This document shows positions 47,401 through 55,186 of a stretch of DNA of 64,000 nt, one piece after another (the first letter of the stretch is position 1; every line of letters begins with the position of its first letter). The stretch is taken from assembly GCF_019175285.1 (NCBI RefSeq), contig NC_056525.1, forward strand, positions 128,376,397-128,440,396, in the 5' to 3' direction. Origin of the DNA: Sceloporus undulatus. Its lineage: Eukaryota; Chordata; Lepidosauria; Squamata; Phrynosomatidae. The notes beneath the pieces were generated by a model. It was not told the DNA's origin, searched no databases, and saw only the letters and a program-made list of their open reading frames with translations. The position numbers and the translations under genes are program-made.

Positions 47401-50400
47401 GCATAGATATAGGATGGGGGACACCTGGCCTACATGTGAAAGGGATCTAGGAGTCCTATTAGACCACAAGTTGAACGTAAGTCAAATGTGTTATGTAATG
47501 TAATATGTTATGTGGAAAAATTTGAAAAATAAATAAAGAAAAAAAATGTGTGATGCGGCAGCTAAAAAGGCCAGTACGATTCTAGCCTTCATCAACAGAA
47601 GTATAGTGTCTAGATCAATGGAAATAATAGTGCCACTCTATTCTGCTTTGGTCAGGACCCACCTGGAATATTGTGCCCAGTTCTGGGCACTGCAATTCAA
47701 ATAGGATATTGAGAAGCTGGAGCGTGTCCAAAGGAGGGCGACAGAAATTATGAAAGATCTGGAAACCATGCCTTATGAGGAAAGACCTAGGGAGCTGGAT
47801 ATGTTTAGAATTGAGAAGAGATGGTTAAGAGGTGATATGATAGCCCTGTTTAAGTATTTGAAGGGGTGTCATATTGAAGTTGGAGCAAGCTTGTTTTCTG
47901 CTGCTGCAGAGAATACCACTCGGAACAATGGATGCAAGCTACAGGAAAAGATTCTATCTAAACATTAGGAGGAAGTTCCTGACAATGAGGGCTGTTACAC
48001 AGTGGAACACGCTCCCTTGGAGTGCGATGGAATCTTCTTCTTTGGAGGTTTTTAAACAGAGGCTGGAGGGCCATCTGTTGGGGATGCTTTGATTTTGAGT
48101 TCCTGCATAGCAGAGGGTTGGACTGGATGGCCCCTGTGGTCTCTTCCAGCTCTATGATTCTATGAATCTATGAATCTATTATTATTTGCTGTTTTGATTA
48201 ATATACTCTCTGTAGGAATCTCTAGTTCTTCCAGTAAAACTCTGTCTGACATTGACCAGAGTGTTGTGCTGGAGAGCCAGACTTTCCTAGAGAAACCACT
48301 TCTCTAGCCATTTGTAGTTCTTCCAGCATAATCAATGTCTGACTGATGTTGAGCACAGGGTTGCACTGGACGACCTGGAGATTCCTAGACTGGTGTTCTT
48401 TTAGGTGAAAAGAATAGTATTTTTTTTTTTTTGGTGGCTTTTCCACATTCACAAGGGTCCTTCACCCCTACCCCCAGTGAATGTGGAAGGACCACTGTAG
48501 TTGTATTTAGCCAACAATGTGATTATCCTCATTCTTTACAATGAAAATCAATTGGGGGAGGGATATGAGGTATTTGTGTGTTGGCCGATCCAAATAATTG
48601 GGCATTATAGTCTGCACTGTAATGGGGAGAGAATTAGAGCTTGGAAAAGTTTTGAACAATAGTTTCTATAATATCTCCTACAGTTATGGGATCTGGGAGT
48701 TTTGATGTTTCGAAGCCCTGACAAAATAGATCGATACAACTGCACCAGCATTTGTAGTCTTTTCTAGGAGCTGGCTCTGAGGACTAGTATCACACCATAG
48801 TGTTTGTTTTTTCCTGATCTACACAGAAAGCTTCTTCATCAGACCATTTGGTTGGATTGCAACCTTTAAGGAGCTGAACTGGAAAACTGATCGCAGCTTC
48901 TCTTCACTATATCCTACTCATAAACTATACCAAGATACTTTGTCCCCATCAATGTAATATTTTCTATTTTAGGGCTTTCAAATTTGAATCCAGTTGTTTA
49001 TAAAAACAACACCAGAACAACATACAGTTTCAACATCTCATTGTTAATATATTAAGAACAGCTTCCTGCATTGCTAAACCTTTCCAACTTGAAGACAGAT
49101 GAAAGGTTTCTCCTTTAAGAAAGTTTTCTTGTACTCCAAATTTACAAAAACTTTCCTATGTGCAGCTGTTGTCCCAGCTGCAGCTACTCTGCTTTTATTT
49201 GTCTAAGATGCCCCCCAAAAGGACCAGGCAAAGATAGACTGATGCTAGGATGTTTGGTGATCAGGATTTGAATTCTACAGAAACCCACAAAGCAAGTCAC
49301 AAGGAGAAAACCCTAATACTGTGCCATACTATACTATACTATAGCAGGAAAGGGGGAAAATATAAATTTGAAGGCAGCACTCTTGCCCTGAGATTTCTCC
49401 TTGGGCAACACTAGTTTTGACCCAGCTAGGATCTTCTTACATTTTTAAATACTGTTGTCACTGTTGTTGTTATCTTTTTTTGTAATAATTTTTATTGATT
49501 TTAAAACAATGTTGTTATTTTCTTTATTGATATCCTAGCTTTCCCCCAAAATTGGAACTCAAGGGGGTTTGCAATTTTCTTAAAAAGTACGATACAGCTA
49601 AAAACATTCAAAAATATTGAAAAGAGGAAAAATCCTATACAAAATACAACAGTATAAATGCAGAATCAGAATTGAACAAATGGATATATTTATGGGCTCT
49701 TTATATTTTTCTGACAGAGAGAGTTGGCTGTGTCTATTAACAGGACAGAAAAGAGAGCCTGTATCTGTGATAAAAGTTAATAATTTTCTGATGTTAGCAT
49801 TGTAAGAAGCAATCCATAAAATACTGCAAAGCAATTTACCAAGATAAGTTTTTTTTTGGGGGGGGGGGGGTGGGGCTATGTGGCCATGTTCTAGAAGAGT
49901 TTATTTCTGATGTTTTGCCAGCATATGTGGCTGGCATCTTCAGAGAATTCTGGAAAATTCTCTGCTGGCGAAATATCAGGAATAAACTCTTCGAGAACAT
50001 GGCCACATAGCCTGAAAAACCTACAAAAAACTAAGGATGCCGGCCATGAACGCCTTCAACCTCATAAGTTACCAAGCCTTCTTCAATTTTACTTTTATTT
50101 TTTAATTACTATTTCCCTCCTGTAGACACCACAATCTGCTGAATCCTAAATTAGTGTTTCTACTCAAAAGTAAATCCCATGAATGACAATGCAGCAACCT
50201 TGAAAGTTTTACAAAACAGTTCTTGTTGTTTATAGATAGAAGCAAACTCAATTGACCCCACCTCCATTTCACTGCTCAGTTTAAGTACGGAAGCAATCAT
50301 GCAATGAAATCATCCAGAAAATCAGACTTCCAATTGAAGTGCCCATCCCATTACTTCATTTGCAAATGGACCATCTGAAAATTCTCACATTTGGGTGAGC

Positions 50401-53400
50401 AGGTGGCAAATTTCTTGGCTTGTAAATAGAAATTTAAAGGCGTGTAAAGGGATTGAGAAAACAAACATATATGTTTAGCAAACTGCAACAAATTATCGTC
50501 ATATCCCTACAGCTAATGTTCTTTCTCTTTTTTAAAAAATAGTCTTTATTGAAATTTACAATATAGACTAAAACAAAGATATTTGCTTATCATCTTCTTT
50601 GTCATATTCTCCCCCTACCCCCTCACCCATATGTTTGACTATAGAAAATACCATCTTAACAGCTGTTCAAATATATATTCCTCTATTAAAACAGAAACTG
50701 TATGTAACTACAACTCCTTCATGACACATTATCTATGTATATATATAAATGTCTATATAAATTGATAAACACAGAAGATTACACTTTTATCTAATGTCTT
50801 TCCTTATATCTCCACCCCTTACCAATTATATTATAGAAAATGTTTATTTAACCAAAAAAAGATAAAATTTACTAGAAAAACTGTTTAAGTTGTCCATTTA
50901 TCTTTGCAATATTTTATTAGGGGATCCCAAATCTGATTTACGTCTTCAGCTATGTCTCTTAATGTCATCGTAATTTTTTCCATTTCCACTATTTCCAGAG
51001 ACTTGTAGAGCCATGTATCCACCGTGGGGACTTCTGAATTTATCCAGAATTTTGCTAAAGAGATCCTTGTGATTTTTATTAAATACAATATTGGTTTTAA
51101 TTTCTGTCTTGCTTCCTTACTGTCTACCATATTTAGCAAACACAATTTGGGTTCAAAATTAATTTCAATTTGAAATATCTTTTGTATAGTCTTATGAATC
51201 TCTCTCCAGAATTTTTTGACTTTAGGGCGTGTCCATTACATGTGGTAAAAAGATCCAACATTTTCGTTACATCTCCAACATAATCCCGTGCTATTCTTAT
51301 ATATTTTACTTAATCTGGGTTAAATACCATCTGTGAATCATCTTCATTAAGTTTTCTTTTATGTCCATACATAGTGAGAATTTTAAATCTTTTCCCCAGG
51401 CTCGTTCTCATTTTTCTAGTTAAGATGGTGAGGGAATAAGTCGCAAACCACAATAGCTGGTGGTAAGTGAGTCCTTTCACAGTAATAAAGCTAATTTTTA
51501 CAAAAAATTAACAAAGAAGATACAAAATCTAAATTATAAGCAACACATTTTATTGGGTGACTAGAACGGGGTCATTGACCCAGCCTTAGATAGAATCTCT
51601 CAGAAAATAATAGATAAGAAACAAGGGAAATTGCCACAATCACTCTTTAATATGCTGGAAACACTCTCTTTAATAGATCCCCAGAGAAATACGATATTAA
51701 ATTATTTTGAGGATTTATTTAAATGACCGAAGGTAGATATATCAAAAATTAAGAAATATTTAGATGCTCAAAAATTATTAAATTTACGGATAAACAGAAA
51801 GAAATCTTAAATAATCCAATTTCTCTAGAAGAACTGACTGACACAATAAAAAGAAGTAAACTGGGGAAAACCTCAGGTCCAGATGGATTTCCGAATGAAT
51901 ATTATAAAAAATGCCAGGACCATATCATAGAGCCATTGCTAAATATACTGAATGGGATTATCAAAGGTAGGGTACCACAAACATGAACACAATCTGATAT
52001 TAGTTTAATACCAAAAGAGGGCAAAGATTTGACAATGGTCAAAAATTACAGACCGATTGCACTATTAAATACAGATTACAAAATATTTGTATCAATTTTG
52101 GCTGAGAGATTAAAAAAAGTTTTATCCAATTGGATTAATAAAGATCAATCCGGCTTCTTGCCTAACAGAATGATTAAAAATAATATAAGAAATCTAATAA
52201 ACCTAATTGAGATTCATGAGAAAAGTATAGATAAAAATTAGCTATTATATTTATCGATGCAGAAAAAACATTCGATAACATTCATTGGCAATTTATGATT
52301 GAATTAATGGAAAATTAGATGTAGGTTTAACATTTCAGAATTGGATTGAAGCAATTTATGAAAATCAGGAAGCAAGAATATGGGTAAATGGAGAAAAAAC
52401 AAATTCTTGTAGTATCAATAGAGTAGTGAGACAAGGCTGTCAATTATCCCCACTACTGTTTATAGTAGTATTAGAAATACTATTAAATGAGTTAAGAGAA
52501 AATCAACAGATACATGGTTTTAAACTGAAAAATGAAGAATATAAGATAAGAGCATACGCGGATGACCTAGTATTAACAATAGCGAATCCGATCGAAAGTA
52601 ATGAAATGATATTAGATATCTTCAAAAGATTTGGTAATATAGCCAGATATAAAAATTTGAATTGAAATTCGGCCTACATGGATACCTTCTCTATGACAAA
52701 ACAAAAGTGGATAATAATTTCAATAACCATATTATCAGGAAATCCCTGTTACGGGTTTGGCTAAAATTTAAGAAAAAATGGTGCCCCGGAATTCCTTTAT
52801 GGGCGTCTACAAATGAGGCAATGTTTGGGAGAGAATGATTGGGTGACATATAACGATATTACAAAATTGGTTGATTTGGAAAGAATAATGAAATCACAGG
52901 AAGATTTACAAAAGGAAGAAATTTACAGCAATTGGCTTGCATATAGACAAATTAGAGAACAATTCCTGTATGATATGAGAGAGGGAGAAATTGGTGAAGC
53001 GGAAATAAAATTAGAAAAAATAATTAAACAACCGGAGAAACAAATTTCTAATTTATATAAATTGATATTGGAATATGAATTGGAATCTGAAATAATTAAA
53101 GAATTCATGATTAAATGGGCTAAAGATCTAAATGAAACAATACAATTAGATCAATGGGAAAACCTTTGGAAGGGAAAAATCAGATGATTAATGTTGATTT
53201 GAAGGAAAATATATATACTGTAAGTCCACGTATAGGTGGTACCTTACCCCACTTAGACTAGCAAAAATGTTCAAACAAAATAAAAACATATGCTGGAAAT
53301 GTAATAAAGACGTTGGTAGCTACCTACACATGTGGTGGAACTGTCCCATAGCAAAACAATTTTGGAAGAATATACATACAGAAATGAAAAAAAAAATTGG

Positions 53401-55127
53401 ATTGAAGGGAAGACCGATGGTTAAATTCTATCTCCTCAATATGTTGGAACCTCAAAAATATGGGGAAAGAATAAATGAAAAAATTGTACTGCTCACGCTG
53501 GCAGCCGCAAGAATGATTTATGCAAAGAATTGGAAGAAAGAGCAGTGTCCAAGTATTGAGGAATGGAGATGGAAGATGATAGATTTGTATGAGATGGAAA
53601 AGTTAACACACCTTGTTAAGGATAGACCCTTGGAAGAGTTTTATGAAGAATAGGAAATCTGGAAAAAATATTTGAGTAATTTAAAAGAGGATAAAATGTG
53701 TACTATTATAGAAATGCAATAGGAGGAATAAGAGATTTTGAAATGAAATTGATGAAGAATGAATTGTGGTAAATAGAAGTGTTTTTTTTTTCTTTTCTTT
53801 TTAGGATGTATTCTTATCTAATTTTACAGTTTAAAATATATTGTATATAATGTCTGATCGATTAGTGAATATATCAGTTAGGATGGATAGAATAATATTT
53901 GGAATTGGTAAGAGGATAGTTGATGAGGAAAAAGTAGTAGAAGTTAATGTAAATGGATGAGTGGGAGAAATATAATTGAGATAATTTGAATAGTATCAAT
54001 AAGAGCAATATGAGTAGATAGAGTTCAGTTAGAAATAAAAAATTAATATTGAATGATTGTTATAGTCAGTAGCCTAGGAAGTAACCAAGAATTAACTAAG
54101 AATTGATTATAAATACTATATTTGATGTACCATTTTATTGTTATATTGTTATAATTTTTTTAAAATAAAAGTTTAATATTTTTTTTTAAAAAAAAAATAG
54201 ATCCCCGGAGAAAGAAACATGGAAACAGCAAGGAATCTACCCTTTTATTCAAACCCCCACAATTCAGCTTCTAGAATAGATATCTTTTTTATATCAAAAG
54301 AACTATGGAAAAATATTAGAGAAGCTGATATCATAGCCAACAAAATTTCAGACCATAATCAAATTATACTTGAAACATTTAGCCCCAAATTGGAATATGC
54401 ATGGAAACTAGATGAATTTATGTTAAAAGAAGAAACGGTTCAAAAACAAATTAGAGAACAATTGCATTATTATTTCAAAGAAAATATTGAAGGTGAGTTG
54501 AAAAGTAAAACAATATGGGATGCTTCAAAAGCAGTAATTAGAGGATTCCTAATTAAAAAGAGTGGTGAAAAGAAGAAAAAAAAAGATTAAAGAAATTCAG
54601 GAAATCTCAGAGAAAATCCAGGAAAGAGAAAAAGCAAAAATTAAAAATCCGCAAAATGTAAAAATTGAGAAAGAAATTAATATGTTAAAAAACAACAACA
54701 ACTAGATCACTTAACAACTGAAGAAATTAGTAAAAAAACTAAAATTTACAAAACAGAAATATTTTGAACACAGGAATAAATCTGGGAAATTTCTGTCTTA
54801 TAAAGTTAAAAAATTAAAAGAAAGAAATTTGATTACAGAATTACAAGAAAACCAAGAAAGACATTTAAACCCAGATAAAATTAAGGAGATTATGTATAAA
54901 TATTTCCAAAACCTATATTCTGATAAGAATAAAGAAGAAAACTATTTAAAAAAAAATAGAGAAATACCTGGGAAAAATAACAAAAATAACTTTAAAAGAA
55001 GAAGCTAAAGCTCTATTAAATAACCCATTAACTAAGCAAGAGATAAGAGATGCAATTAATAAAGGGAAAAATGGGAAAGCCCCAGGCCCGGATGGCTATA
55101 CAATATTATATTTTAAATTATTTCAAG

Positions 55128-55186
<59 letters not shown>

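Larger units (their letters stand above)
46575..48178 (+). mobile_element. CR1 LINE, RT and 3' end
   Basis: RT wording: [39 protein letters not shown], then 'FADDIKLGG', '[12 protein letters not shown]'-like, and the C-terminus ([19 protein letters not shown]). The tail is TCTATGATTCTATGAATCTA repeats. Two later insertions at 47218-47345 and 47489-47547. Frames are broken. Confidence 0.9.
46527..48497. mobile_element. Tigger-like element containing a CR1
   Basis: Starts TA|CAGTTGTCCCTGTACATTTG and ends GTGGAAGGACCACTG|TA. The first 45 bp (TTTGCGGATTTGATTATA) continue at about 48180 (GCTGTTTTGATTAATATA), compared with the unsplit relative at 61440. Confidence 0.8.
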
